DNA of 64,000 nt. It comes from Acipenser ruthenus (taxonomy: Eukaryota > Chordata > Actinopteri > Acipenseriformes > Acipenseridae). The position numbers and the translations under genes are program-made. This document shows positions 44,369-56,754 of this stretch, piece by piece. The notes beneath the pieces were generated by a model. The model was given only the letters and a program-made list of their open reading frames with translations, searched no databases and had not been told where the DNA came from. Where the stretch lies: positions 6,553,345-6,617,344 of the forward strand of contig NC_081243.1 of assembly GCF_902713425.1 (NCBI RefSeq), read 5' to 3'. Every line of letters begins with the position of its first letter. Position 1 is the stretch's first letter.

Positions 44369-45738
44369 TTAATGACTTTGTTTCTTACTAACATTGAAAC
44401 GATTATGGCAGAAGACAAACAAATGTGAAAAAGTGCTAAATGTAAATTATTATTATTATGAGTTGTTATATTGGGATTTGGTCGTGAGTCACTATGATGA
44501 ATGCTTGTAACTCATTTTTGATGAAATTACATCTCTAAAAACAGCCTTGAAAGGGTTGAAAGGCGATCGTAATACATTATATTACTTAGTTTATAAACTG
44601 TAATCTGCACCATACAGCTTAATTGGCTGTGTCTCAATGCCCCTGGTCGCTAAAAGTGCTTCTCCTATCATTGTTAGAGCTAACAAGAAAGAAAAGGTTT
44701 AAATTTGCCAGTGAATATTTGTGTTCTGTCTACTGCATGTGTTTTCTACTTAAATATAATGAGCATTAGATACAATTTGATCATGTAAATGATCAAAAAT
44801 AGTTTCTCTATTTTACTTCAGTCGTGTTATAATTCCCCTGGTAAAAAATGAAATGGTGTTACAACCGCCCAGCTCAGGGAGATATTTATTTTCCTTCAGA
44901 CTCTGGCTTTTTATTTTCAGGAACTTTTAAGAGGAGCCCCTCTGTCAAAGGGTCTACATACTGTATTGTGAAGAATGTGGTTATCAGATGATTGCATTAC
45001 ACCCTAGATAGGGCAGGTGTAAGTTAGAGAGCCACGAGAGATGACAAGTTAAAGAAGAGCCCCTCACCCCCTTGTTTTTACACACTCCATTTTAACGAGT
45101 CAATTTGTAAACCAAGAAAAAATCCTTAAAGTGAATTTAGGATACCTCCAAAAATGTTTATTTGCAAAGAAAATGCTTATCATCTGCGTAAAATATTTGT
45201 TTGTGTTTATATATAAATGCATGAGTGTTTGTAGACAAAATGTACGCCTAAAAAATGTAAAATATCTGCTTACACACCCCGAACTATGTTTGTGTTGCAT
45301 ATAAATAACTAGAAGCAGTGGATCCATCCTGTAACATGTAAGCACAATACAAGTGAACAGTTTTACAGAATATGGCTAAGTAGCTGTTTGTAAATATTTT
45401 AAATGTTTTGTAAGCAATGTTTTCTGATGAATAAATTGGATTATTTAAAAGATTTAACGTGTTTATTGCTTTTTAAAAATTTCAGTTAGCATAACTGAAT
45501 TACCAGCACCACATGTTTCAATACTACACTGTGGTTGTTGGCAGAACATTGACACAAAAGCATTTCTAAAAGGACAATAATGTGAACACCACGAGGTTGG
45601 TTGGTCACTTGGCATCTTAAAACACCATATTCTTAGCTGGCCGTTTCAAACTGGACATTCCAAAGAACAGCCACCCCAGCTAATGAGGGGCCCAACTAGC
45701 ATCTCTAAAGTTGAGCTATTTTCATCTTGGCTAAAATA

Positions 45739-47083
45739 ACACTATGTAACACAATTTTTGTTCCTGGGTAGTAAGTGTTATTTCCTAATTGCTTATGCCT
45801 CAAAAGTATAGAAAATGGCTATTATTCCCCACAAACTTTGCTTTTGTGACCAGGACAGTGATATTTTGAAATGTACCTATTTTCAATGAGAAAACGGGTG
45901 AATTTGTGTCTTTTCGTTCACATAAAGTCAGAAAAAAACAACATAAGAGTCCAAGTTAACATGTATTTATACTAAAGTAATACAAAAATGACTACAAAAT
46001 ATTTAGAAGTGAGTAGTTTTTCGAGATTTACAATTATACTGTAAATCACTTTCACAAATCAGCCCCTAAATGTAGTCTCCCATCATGTTCTCATTATACT
46101 GTCCTTGGTAGCGGCGTTCAAAGTCCAGTATATCCTGGTGGAAGCGCTCGCCTTGCTCCTCCGAGTACGCTTCCATGTTCTCCTTGAATTTATCAAGATG
46201 AGCATCAAGGATATGGACTTTGAAGGACATCCTACAGCCCATTGTGCCATAGTTCTTCACCAGAGTCTCAACCAGCTCCACATAGTTTTCGGCCTTGTGA
46301 TTGCCCAGGAAGCCCCGAACCACTGCGACAAAGCTGTTCCAATCTGCTTTCTCTTTACTAGTGAGCTTCTTGGGGAATTCATTGCACTCCAGGATCTTCT
46401 TTATCTGTGGTCCGACGAAGACACCGACTTTGACCTTTGCCTCAGACAGCTTAGGGAAGAAGTCTTGAAGGTACTTGAAGGCTGCCGACTCCTTATCTAG
46501 AGCTCTGACAAATTGTTTCATAAGGCCCAATTTGATGTGCAGTGGTGGCATCAGCACCTTCCGGGGGTCCACCAGTGGCTCCCACTTGACGTTGTTCCTC
46601 CCCACAGAGAACTCGGTCCGCTGTGGCCAGTCCCACCTGTGGTAATGTGCCTTGGTGTCCCTGCTGTCCCAAAGGCAAAGATAGCAGGGAAACTTGGTAA
46701 AACCGCCTTGGAGACCCATTAGGAATGCCACCATTTTGAAGTCTCCTATGACCTTGATGCCATCTCAGAAAAATGAAGATATGTATCCACTTAGGCAGCT
46801 GGAACTAAACTGAACTGGTGGGCTTAAGGCCCCTGCATTTATACTACTATTTATATTACTGGAAAGTTCTAGAAAGTTCTAGAAGTTACTCCAAGTTTAT
46901 TCAGCACTGAATCTATCTGGAATGTTCTGGAAAATTGGTAAATTTCAAAATATCACTGTCCTGGTCACAAAAGCAAAGTTTGTGGGGAATAAAAGCCATT
47001 TTCTATACTTTTGAGGCATAAACAATTAGGAAACAACACTTACTACCCAGGAACAAAAAAAAAAAAATATTGTTACACAGTGT
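45739..47083 (-). mobile_element. DNA transposon with ~140-base inverted ends, unit 3 (longest copy)
   Basis: Left arm 45739-45877 and right arm about 46937-47083. At 1345 bases it is longer than the 1.21-1.22 kb copies in units 1 and 2, mainly because it keeps 117 bases of the gene that they lack. It is therefore closest to the ancestral element. Confidence 0.82.
46066..46734 (-). pseudogene. Transposon protein of unassigned family, unit 3 (222 residues)
   Basis: The N-terminal end, absent from units 1 and 2, contains FPCYLCLWDSRDTKAHYHRW with a CxxC and two His that could bind zinc. The HIKLGLMKQFVRAL and YSEEQGERFHQDI segments follow as in the other copies. The frame is open for a few codons upstream of the ATG (IKVIGDFK). 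It ends at the same TAG as the other copies, beyond which the frame is open. It probably belongs to a larger transposase, of which this is the C-terminal half. Confidence 0.72.
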
Positions 47084-47130
47084 AATTGTAACAAACTCTT
47101 GAACACCGTAGCTTGGAAGAATACAACTAA

Positions 47131-47224
47131 CACACACGCATGCATGCACACACACACGCGCACACACAGACACGCACACACACACGCGCACACACAGACA
47201 CTCACCCACACACAGACACCCACA
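47131..47224. repeat. CA-rich simple repeat, unit 3
   Basis: Same sequence as in unit 2. Confidence 0.93.
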
Positions 47225-48277
47225 AAAACGCATAGAGAGAGCAAACTTTTGTTCTTAATTTCAGGGCTTTCAAACTTTGGCTTTCATTTCCAGGAACAAA
47301 ACTGTGAAGTGTAAGGGCAACAAAAGTGAATAGTTGTACAGTGTGTGCCCCAAGTAGGCCTACCTGTTGTCAATATTTTCTGATGAATAAAATGTGTTTA
47401 TATTGTTTTTTTTTATTTCAGTTAACATTATAAGTGAATTACTAGAGCCACATTTTCTCCAGGAGTTCATTGTGGAACATTGACACAAAAGAGTTTCTGA
47501 AAGGACAGTCATGTGAATGAAGACAGATTTCACCGCAAGATTCCCACACTATAAAGCACTTTAATTGTAACACTCAAATGTTTTTCAAATGCTTTGTCAT
47601 CAGAATCTTTTTCAGTTCTGAAAAGCTTTGATCTCTATGTATTTTCTTAGTTCCCCTCTAAAAATTCCCAGTCACGACATCCACGGTCTTGTACAACCTG
47701 AAAACACTGCCTGCAAAACAAAGATTGTTAGCCTAGTTGTTTAAGTCGATCAAGACACCTCTTTTCAGTGCTTTTCAATACATATTTCAGTACTACTACA
47801 TGCCTGTGTGCACCACCATCCATATTCCAAACAACCGTCAGGACTAAACGTCGTCTGTCTTAGCCAGCAGCTCTGTGTGAAGATAAATGTCATTCTATCT
47901 GCCCTGTGCTAAGAACTCCCCAACAATTGTTTATCGCAGTTGCATTGCCGATTCTCTTGTGAAACTGGCCGGACAACCTCTAGATATCAGCGCAGGATGC
48001 AGCGGTTGGAGGCTTTGAAATGCACCGTCCACTTCTTCAGCTGTCTTGCTTCTCAAAGGGCCAGCCCCTGCATGCTTAGACAGCACAGCTGTACGCATTA
48101 AAATGTAACCTAAAACCATCATTGAAGTTTGAATACCGGCACATCTCTGGTTCATTTTGCCATTGCTACTCAATGTCAGAAACCACCGTTCCGTTTCTTT
48201 TAAAAAAATGTTCTCCCTATTTGGTTTATGCATTGTGCAAGCGTACTAGTCTGTTAACTGATTTGACCCTTATTTTC

Positions 48278-48535
48278 TTTATTATTATTTATTTCTTAGC
48301 AGATGCCCTTATCCAGAGTGATTTACAATTGCTAAAAGATATCACAAGATTTTTAAATACAATTACATTATTTTTCACATACAATTACCAATTTATACAG
48401 TTGGGTTTTTATTAGAGAAATCTAGGTAAAGTACCTTGCTCAAGGATACAACAGCAGTGTCCCCCTTCTGGGATTGAACCCACGACCCTCCAGTCAAGAG
48501 TACAAAGCTCTAACCACTACGCCACACTGCTGCCC
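48278..48535 (-). mobile_element. tRNA-derived SINE with L2-like tail, unit 3
   Basis: The unit 3 copy of the SINE at 32482 and 40295, in the same flanks and orientation. Confidence 0.9.
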
Positions 48536-51500
48536 TTTATGCAAGTACACCACTAGTCTGCACACCTTTTAACAGGCTGTCTGGAATAGTTTTTCGTGCA
48601 GTTTTCTGTAAATACATAACAGTCCTATGTATGAAAAACCTTTAAACGAGAGTGACATACTGTGACAGAAGTGTTCTATATAATTATTGAGAAGGGCTAT
48701 CTATACATTTTTGTCAATTTATTTAACACAAACACCAACACAGCCAATTCTTGTTTTAATTAACTTATAAATTGTTTACCATTCCCCTCTTTGAAACTGT
48801 TCTCATTCTACCTAAAGTAATTACAGCAAACTATTGTACAGCATCTTAAAATAAAACACACCAGTCACTTACTGCCTATAGGCTATCACCACAGGCCAGT
48901 GTAATCCCAGCCCCTCGCCCATGAGGGGGGCCTGCCGCTTGTACAATTGTCTCTCAGTTTGTCATGCTCACACAAGAATAGACACAGCCTAAGTTTGTTG
49001 CATTGTATTTTAAAACTGTTCTTTGTTTTAAGTAAATATGTTGTAACAAAGTTGGAAATTGTCTAAAATATGACCGCTGATAGTCAATGTTTGTAGCATA
49101 TTTTTTGATGTTTTTAAGCTTTAAACTAAATAAACTTAAATAGACATTCACGATCCGTGCATTTCAGCATAAACACCGGGTTTCAAAGTGCTTAAATACT
49201 ACTGTTTTGTTCAGTTGATAATCCTTCAGTCTGTAGTTTTGAAAACTTTTCTGTTTGTTTACTTCTGCATAAGCTTACAGGACACTCCAGCATTGCCAAG
49301 AGAGACCCAAACTGATCTTTCTGCACGGCTGGGTCAACATATGCCTTATTTTAATTTTATAAGTTTAAAAAAAAAAATACAACAACAACTCTAGACTTTA
49401 GTTTTACTTACCGTTTTACGGTAGCAATTTGTTTTCTTTATATCAAAATTGACCTGAAGCTACAATCTTCAAAACTGTTACTTTAAAGCCACACACATGC
49501 CCCTTAACCGAGTTAAAACTTCTGTAAAAACTACAATCATGTGACAGGAAAGGTAGTGGCACTTCCACAACGCCCTGAGCACACTGGAGGAACTGCCAGC
49601 CACACTCGCAATTCTCTCTGTTTGTTCAGATACTGACACGAAAATGTTTGCAGCGTCTTATTTTAAAACTGTTTTTTAAGTAAATACATTGTAACAAGTT
49701 TAACATAGCGGCAGCCGATAGTCAAGGTTTGTATTCTTTTTTTTATTATTGGGCATTTTAATGTTTTAAACTCAAGACACTTGGTACGGACATTTCAGAA
49801 GCCAACCGTGCTGTTTTACACGTGCTTGTACATCCAGCTGTGTAAAATAAATAATGCAATAACGTTTATAAAATGTTAACTTAACAATGTATACAAGGTC
49901 TCACATTATTTATTTATTTATTTGTGTGGGGTTAAGTATGTACATTTCTTAAACAGGTTGTTCCTAATTTTAAACATTTTGTCTTTTATTAAATATACAC
50001 ACTTCTCTGTTTAAAGCCATCCTGTGTCGCTTCCTTCTGTGTCGGGGCAATATAGCTCTGGACATGCAGCCTCTACACGTGTTAACAATTCACATTTCTC
50101 CCCTTTTAAATTGCAACCTTGTTTTTACCATTTATTGTAAAGATTCGCCGTTTGGTTCTGCACAGTTTCTTATCTTCGAACAAACAAACCAGCAACACCC
50201 TTGACACAATGCTGCTAGCCAGTAATGGGCCCCCCCTAGTTTCTTATCTTCGAGAGGCGCCCTTAGCTCCTGCGGGGCACAGATTAGTGTACAATAGTGT
50301 TCTCTTTCCCTCAGACACAGACAAACACAGATACATTTAGGGTTTGCAGCATCTTATTTTAAAAAATGTTTTTTTTTTCTTTAAGCAAATACATTGTAAC
50401 AAAGTTGGGACTTGTGCTTGGGTCTCAAGCTGTGTAAAATAAGGTTTTTAAAATGCTAACAATGTATACAGGTTCTCACATTTTATTTTGTTTTATTTAT
50501 TTGTTTAGCACGTTTTTAGTCTTTTTTAACAGACACGCTTCTGTGTTCTCTACAGGTTTTAGCACTTTACTGCTCATTTTATTTTCATAACTTGCTTTAT
50601 TTTTCAACACTATACATTTTTTCCCAATTTTAAGCTTGTTTAAAGAAATATTGTTTATTCCTCTGTTGTTTGAAATAAAGAATAACAAACTGTATACCCC
50701 TGTTTTCAAACTTATTTTTATTTTTCTACAGTCTGTTTTATTTTGTTTTCCCCCATCTTTACCGACCCATTTATTTTTCTGAAATAAATAATATAACAAA
50801 CTGTATAATATAACAAACTGTCCGTCTATCTGTATTACAACATGTAATTACAGGTGAAAAAATGCAAAAGATAACATGAAAATTGTTAACCTTGATAAAC
50901 ATGTAACTTTTGTATTACAGTTATTTCACTGTTTGTTATTTATTTGTGTTATTTTCCATTTTATTGTTTTGATTTTATCCTATGTTCTCCAGGTTCTCCA
51001 GTTTTTTGTCCAGTGTATGGATGTTCACAATAGTAAAGCTTTTCTCAATGAAAATGTATTGTACATGAAAGAACTTGACTATTTCTTTAACCTGCCATTA
51101 TAGTATAAATCACTTTCATGAACATGAAACATATTTTGCTGCATGTAAGGTACTGTATTTATGACAGTTTACATCATTTAATTCTGTTTAGCCACTACGG
51201 TAGAACACTAATAGTAAAACACAATTTTTTTTTTTTTTTTTTTAAGAATTAGACTCAAATCAAAGTCGATTCCATCAATTCCCAGATCATGAATCGATTT
51301 CAGATTCGACTCTCAAATTTTTGTAATCGCCCATCCCTATCTGAAACAGCACCAGACGCCAGCAGCAGGACAGTAATTTACTCACTAACACAAAGTAGAA
51401 TCGTATTGGTTATTAATATAAGTACAAGATATCGTTTTATTTTGACTGGCTAAATAGTTTTAGTTTTATTTCTGTCTGTCTGTGTCGCTCTCTGCTCCTT

Positions 51501-51747
51501 CTCAAGCCTTCCCAGCATTCTCTCGCTCATACGCTAGGTCCCACCCCCACACTCCAATTCCTGTTATCTAATTGGTTCATTTTTTTAAATGGCGGTTAGG
51601 CCGAGTGTTGCTGGTCTCATAACTCTTCCGCCCTTGTTCACCTGGGTGTGAAAAAGAAACAATAACATTTAAATTACAATTTCTTCAAACAAAAAACAAA
51701 TACTTTAACAGTTTAAACGATGCTGTTCAAAGAAAAGGACATTATTT

Positions 51748-51756
51748 TTATCTTTA

Positions 51757-51801
<45 letters not shown>
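51748..51801. repeat. (ATT)n microsatellite
   Basis: About 15 uninterrupted ATT triplets preceded by an imperfect stretch. Confidence 0.96.
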
Positions 51802-51802
<1 letters not shown>

Positions 51803-52129
51803 CTACATAACAAAATATATAATAATAAAACAACAACGACAAAAACAAACAACTGTAGTCAGCTACCTGCCTAGTGGTGGGGACTAACCTTTATTGTATG
51901 AAGTGAACCCACCTACTGTAGCAGTTAAGCAGTGTGTGTTGGAAAGCCTTGTCAGAACATGGGGATGACGATGTATTCAGTATTTGTAAAACACTTCAAA
52001 TTGGCATGTTGCACTTTCTTTTATAGGTGTCTGAGCTTTTCTTAACAATACAAACAAGCAGATTCTGCAAAAAAAAAAAAAAAAAAAAAAAAGGCTTCCC
52101 GTGGGTGGGATGAGTGTGGGGCTTGTCGA

Positions 52130-52385
52130 TTGCATCACTGTAGAGGTGGTGTTAGTGGTATGAGTTTTGCAGAAGCAGGTTTATAAGCCGTGGTGAGTCC
52201 GTTTAGCAGGTATACACTATTGGGAAACACGTCACCGCATCGCTGGATTCCCATGATACACCGCTTCGGCAGGGACTGAAGACAAAGAGGAAGTGTTTCA
52301 AACTTTCAGCGCGCTGCCTGCTGAACGCAAAATATTTCTGTTCCCAATCTGGACCTGCGAGACACAAACTATCCCTTTACCGAGG
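52130..52385 (+). other. Possible 5' non-coding exon
   Basis: This stretch is less AT-rich than its surroundings and ends TTTACCGAG followed by GTATTC, a weak splice donor. It contains no long frame. It could be a leader exon of the zinc-finger-type gene whose coding exons begin at 56755, but nothing ties the two together beyond strand and order. Confidence 0.25.
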
Positions 52386-53111
52386 TATTCACATCTATTT
52401 ATATAAGTAATGTAGTGGTAGGTTGATAATTTGTAGTAGTAAATACATATATGCTGTACATTTTAAACTGTACATGTTATTGTATTGCAGTCTGTAACTT
52501 GTCGTATATATATATATATATATATATTACAATAGCATGTTTTCTTTCTAACTTTGTTAATATCGCTTGACCCGCTTGTATTTTCACACAGTTTTTCGTT
52601 ACTTTAAATTATAAATGTTTGTCTATTGATCAGGTTTAATGCCTTAAAATTTATTTAAAAAAAAAAAAAAACTAACATACTGCTGACCAAGATGGCTCTT
52701 CCTTCACAAAACACTAACAAAGATGGCGTCGTCATGCAAACCAAGATGTCGGTGGTATGGACTATAACAACACATAAGAAAGTTTACAAACGAGAGCAGG
52801 CCCCATTCAGCCCATCTTGCTCGTTTGGTTGTTAGTAACTTATTGATCCCAGAATCTCATCAAGCAGCTTCTTGAAGGATCCATGGGTGTCAGCTTCAAC
52901 AACATTACTGGGGAGTTGGTTCCAGGCCCTCAATTCTCTGTGTAAAAAAAGTGCCTCCTGTTTTCTGTTCTGAATGCCCCTTTATCTAATCTCCATTTGT
53001 GACCTCTGGTCCTTGTTTCTTTTTTCAGGTCAAAAAAGTCTCCTGGGTTGATAGTCTGTACCTTTTTGGATTTTGAATGTTTGAATCGGATCACCACGTA
53101 GTCTTCTTTGT

Positions 53112-53955
53112 TTAAGACTGAATGAATAGATTCAATTCTTTTAGCCTGTCTGCATATGACATGTCTTTTAAACCCGGGATAATTCTGGTTGCTCTTCTTT
53201 GCACTGTTTCTAAAGCAGCATTATCCTTTTTGTAATGAGGTGACCAGAACGGAACACAATATTCTAGGTGAGGTCTTACTAATGCATTGTAAAGTTTTAA
53301 CATGACTTCCCTTGATTTAAATTCAACACTTCTCACAATATATCCGAGCATCTTGTTAGCCTTTTTTATAGCTTCCCCACATTGTCTAGATGAAGACATT
53401 TCTGAGTCAACATAAACTTCTCTGTCTTTTTCATAGATTCCTTCTTCAATTTCAGTATCTCCCATATGATATTTATAATGCACATTTTTATTGCTTGTGT
53501 GCAGTACCTTACACTTCTCTATTAAATGTCATTTGCCATGTGTCCGCCCAGTTCTGGATGCTATCTAGATCATTTTGAATGACCTTTGCTGCTGCAACAG
53601 TGTTTGCCACTATTTTTGTGTCATCTAAAAATGTAACAAGTTTGCTTACCATACCAGAATCTAAATCATTAATGTAGATGAGGAATAGCAGCGGACCTAA
53701 TACTGATCCCTGTGGTACACCACTGGTTACCCTGCTCCATTTTGAGGTTTCTCCTCTAATTAGTACTTCTTGTTTTCTACATGTTAACCACTCCCTAAAC
53801 CATGTGCATGCATTTCCTTGAATCCCTACTTTGTTCAGTTTGAGAATTAATCTTTTATGCAGGACTTTGTCAAAAGCTTTCTGGATATCTAAATAAACTA
53901 TGTCATATGCTTTGCAATTATCCATTGTTGATGTTACATCCACAAAAAAAATCAA
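53112..53955 (-). pseudogene. CR1 reverse transcriptase, broken
   Basis: Frames at 53509-53955 (VYLDIQKAFDKVLH, GVPQGSVLGPLLFLIYINDL) and 53112-53483 (REVMLKLYNALVRPHLEYC, RRATRIIPGLKDMSYADRLK) are separated by a frameshift near 53500. The active site reads FLDDTKI where the other copy has FADDTKI. Both Asp residues are kept. Confidence 0.88.
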
Positions 53956-54486
53956 GCAGGTTAGTTAGACATGTTCTCCCTTTACTAAAACCATGCTGAC
54001 TGTCTCCCAGGATATTGCCATTTAGGTAATTTTCCATTTTGGATCTTATTTTATAGTTTATATTATAGCTGAATGGCTTCCTGCAATGTATCTCATCCGT
54101 CTAAACGCCCACAGGTAGACTTGTATCCAATTGTGTGTCATGTAGCTATTCCAATGCACATTCCACAGTACTAGCACTGCTTTAGAGAATGACACCTGAA
54201 ACGCTAGACTGAGAAACCGATCATAGAATAGAATGGGAAACTTGACGTATGCAGGTACGGCGTGGTACTGTAAGTGGGTGTTCATTTGACGTACGTGAGT
54301 CTGTCATGGTGTTGAAGTGGTTAACCTCCTCTTTGAATTCTCTTTTGCTGTTATAATATTGGAAAAAGTTTGGAATTGGTTATAGCCCCCTTAGCAATAT
54401 TGATCTCTCTTGGTTTTTCTAACTTCCTTTTTGAGTTGTTTGCAGTTCGAAGTACTCTTTCTGTGTACTTTTGTTTTTGGTCCCCT

Positions 54487-55360
54487 TTAAATGCTCTGTA
54501 AATTGCCTTTTATAGATGAATATTTAATTGATCTATTAAACCATTTAGGCCATTTTGTTTTAGATTTAGATTTGTCTACTTTTGGGATGTAATTGTTTTG
54601 CGCCTCTATTACTACATTAAAAAATAAAAGCCATCCTTTTTCTGTGGATGTTTTCTCTATTTTACTCCAGTCTACTTCTGTTAGCCTTTGTTTCATACCT
54701 TCATAGTTTGCTTTTCTACAATTGTAAACCTTAGCTTTAGTCATTACTTTTGGGGTTTTAAAAAACACTTCAAATGACAATGTTGTGGTCTGAGTTTGCC
54801 AATGGCTCTCTGACCTCTGTTTTAGTTATTTTGTCAGTTATCTGAAAAGACTAAATCAAGGCATGCCTCCCCTCTAGTCGGTGCCTTGACAAATTGCGGT
54901 AGGAAGCAGTCATCTGTCATTTCCACCATTTCAATTTCATCTGTCGTGCTCCTTACCGGGTTTTCCCATTTTACATAGGGGAAGTTGAAATCCCCCATTT
55001 TTAGTATGACTTCTCCTTTTCTACACACTTTTCGAATGTCATTGTACAACAGATTATTTTGCTCAGCGTCTGAATTTGGCGGTCTATAGCATGCTCCTAT
55101 TATGCCCTTTGAATTTTTGTCCATTTATTCTGACCCATATTGATTCGGCATTGTTTTTTGTCCTGATTTAACACCTGGGCTTCAAGACTATTTCTTATGA
55201 ATAGCGCTACCCCTACGCCTCTTCTGTCCTGCCTGTCTTTCCTATACAGTGTGTACCCACTAATATTATATTTGTCTCCATCATTCTTAGACAACCAAGT
55301 TTCTGTAACACCTATCACATCGTAGTTACTACTTAGTGCAGTAGTTTCAAGTTCTAACAT
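54487..55360 (-). pseudogene. CR1 endonuclease, broken
   Basis: APE-type endonuclease motifs are seen in order: GVTETWL, YRPPNSDAEQN, GDFNFPYVKWE and LDLVFSDN. They lie in frames 55100-55360 and 54834-55124, followed by the linker to reverse transcriptase at 54487-54780 (KAKVYNCRKANYEGMK). At least two frameshifts separate them. Confidence 0.85.
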
Positions 55361-55471
55361 TTTTTTTCAGAGACTTCTAGCATTAAGAAATACATTTAAT
55401 AGTTGTCTTACCTGAGTTGCCCTTGTTTTGACGTGGTCTCTCTTCTGTTTTGTTTCCTCCCCCCTTCCTTT

Positions 55472-56358
55472 CTAGTTTAAATGCTTCTGGACCTCCTCAA
55501 GGATCATTTCTCCGAGTAGATTGGTTCCCTTTCTGTTTAAGTGCAGTCCATCCCACCTGTATAAATAGTCGTTGAAGACTATATAATAGTAGTTGTAGAA
55601 AGTGCTCCAATGTTCAAGAAAGATGAAGCCTTCCTGTGCGCACCACGATTTCAGCCATGCATTCTGATTTTGTAATTCCAGCTGTCCATATGGTCCTTTG
55701 CAAGGTGCCAGTGGTATCCCAGAAAATATCACAGTTTTGGTCTTGTCTTAATTTCCTTCCAAGCTCCCTGAACTTGTTTTGCAGGGATCGTGGCCTGTCT
55801 CTTCCAATGTTGTTTGCACCGATGTGGACGACTACTACCGGGTCTTCTCCTGTTCGTTCTAGGAGCCTGTCCACGTCCTCAGTGATGTTCTTGACAGAGG
55901 CTTCTGGAAGGCAGCACACTAATAAGAGAGTCCAAACTGCGAACTGAAGTTGCTGTGTTCCTCAATATGGAGTCCCCAACAATCATGACCTCCCTTCTTT
56001 TTGCTGCCTGGCCAGCACTGTTTATAGGGTCCTAGGTGTTGTTTCTTTCATTCTCTTGATGATGTTGGTTCTGATCATCTAAATGTTGAAGTGGCTCAAA
56101 TGTGTTGGATGTCTGGATTTCTGGTGGTTGTGTTTGATGAACTTTCTTTTTTTCCCTGCTTCTGCCTATCTGAACCCAGCTGTTTCGACTCTCTTCCATC
56201 TCAGTGGTGGCTTTCAGTCTACTAGGGGTGCAGACTTCCATGAATTGTGGGTTTGTCATCTCCTCAAGCTCCTGTTGCTGTCTCATTTCCTCCAGCTCCT
56301 TTTCTAGCAGGCTTAATCGCTGAAGCAAGTCCTGGATCGTGCAGCACTTTACACACAC
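55472..56358 (-). pseudogene. CR1 ORF1 with coiled coil and esterase-like domain, broken
   Basis: 56032-56358 encodes a coiled coil with Glu/Gln heptads. 55614-55919 (VVVVHIGANNIGRDRP, NKFRELGRKLRQDQN) and 55472-55732 (NAWLKSWCAQEGFIFLEHWS, DGLHLNRKGTNLLGE) are the two halves of the SGNH/esterase domain known in CR1 ORF1 proteins, with the Asp-x-x-His of the triad in DGLHLN. The domain is thought to help the ribonucleoprotein. A frameshift splits it. Confidence 0.85.
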
Positions 56359-56754
56359 TTGGTTGAGCTCTTTTTGGGTTTTCTCAGATTTCCCACATCA
56401 TGCAGTTGTCACAGATTTGCTTGAAGACCATGTGTGTTTTTATTTTTGAAAGTCTTAGTTTGGCTTCTAACTGCGTTGTACTTCTCCCACGCTGTCGCCT
56501 CACACGTTGTCAGGGTGAACACTGGCTGACTTTTGTTTGTTTTTCTGTGCTGCGGGCTCCACCCCCCCCCCCCCGTGTCACAGAGCGGCGGCAAATTTGA
56601 ATCGACTAGGATTGTTAAAAGGGGCTGACTTTCCGGTAAAATAAAAATATATGATTGGTCTGGGTTAGCCAGTCAAAATACAAAATGCTGCATTCTGATT
56701 GGCTACTTGAGAGAATGGCGACGCATTTTATTAATTTCTTTTTTTTAACTGCAG

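Larger units (their letters stand above)
26598..50183. repeat. Tandem triplication of a 7.8-8.0 kb unit containing H2B
   Basis: Units run at 26598-34397, 34398-42211 and 42212-50183. Each starts at CCCTTCTATTGCGTTTTC just before the H2B promoter. Shared order: H2B, AATAAA, ~1.4 kb unassigned, TG microsatellite, ~1.3 kb unassigned, inverted-repeat transposon, CA-rich tract, ~1 kb unassigned, SINE, ~1.6 kb unassigned. Units 2 and 3 are closest overall, sharing a GTCAGAAAAAA insert and a 30-base insert absent from unit 1. Unit 3 alone retains 117 bases of the transposon gene. No other gene is seen in the unassigned stretches. Confidence 0.96.
50184..52772. other. AT-rich intergenic stretch after the triplication
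   Basis: No convincing gene. It holds a diverged copy of the unit's internal repeat (about 50260-50480), a T-run at 51226, a stretch at 51250-51345 resembling the end of a hAT-type element (AATCGATTTCAGATTCGACT and GCCCATCCCTAT), a microsatellite, and a possible untranslated exon near 52300 (listed separately). Confidence 0.5.
52773..56560 (-). mobile_element. CR1-type LINE, nearly full length but broken
   Basis: Reading leftward from about 56560: an ORF1 region with a coiled coil (LLQRLSLLEKELEEMRQQQ) and esterase domain, an endonuclease, a reverse transcriptase and the CR1 3' end (reverse complement of GATGGGCTGAATGGGGCCTG). It is the same family as 24163-26426 and shows what that copy has lost. 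Several frameshifts break both ORFs. At about 54055-54320 roughly 265 bases of unrelated sequence stand in place of about 420 bases of the expected region between endonuclease and reverse transcriptase. Confidence 0.92.

Noticed and set aside
52190-52290. snRNA such as U1 or U6
   Set aside because: CGCTTCGGCAGG recalls the U6 5' end, but the rest of U6 or U1 is absent.
56409-56600. Separate gene upstream of exon A
   Set aside because: The frames here belong to the 5' region of the minus-strand CR1 element or are chance.
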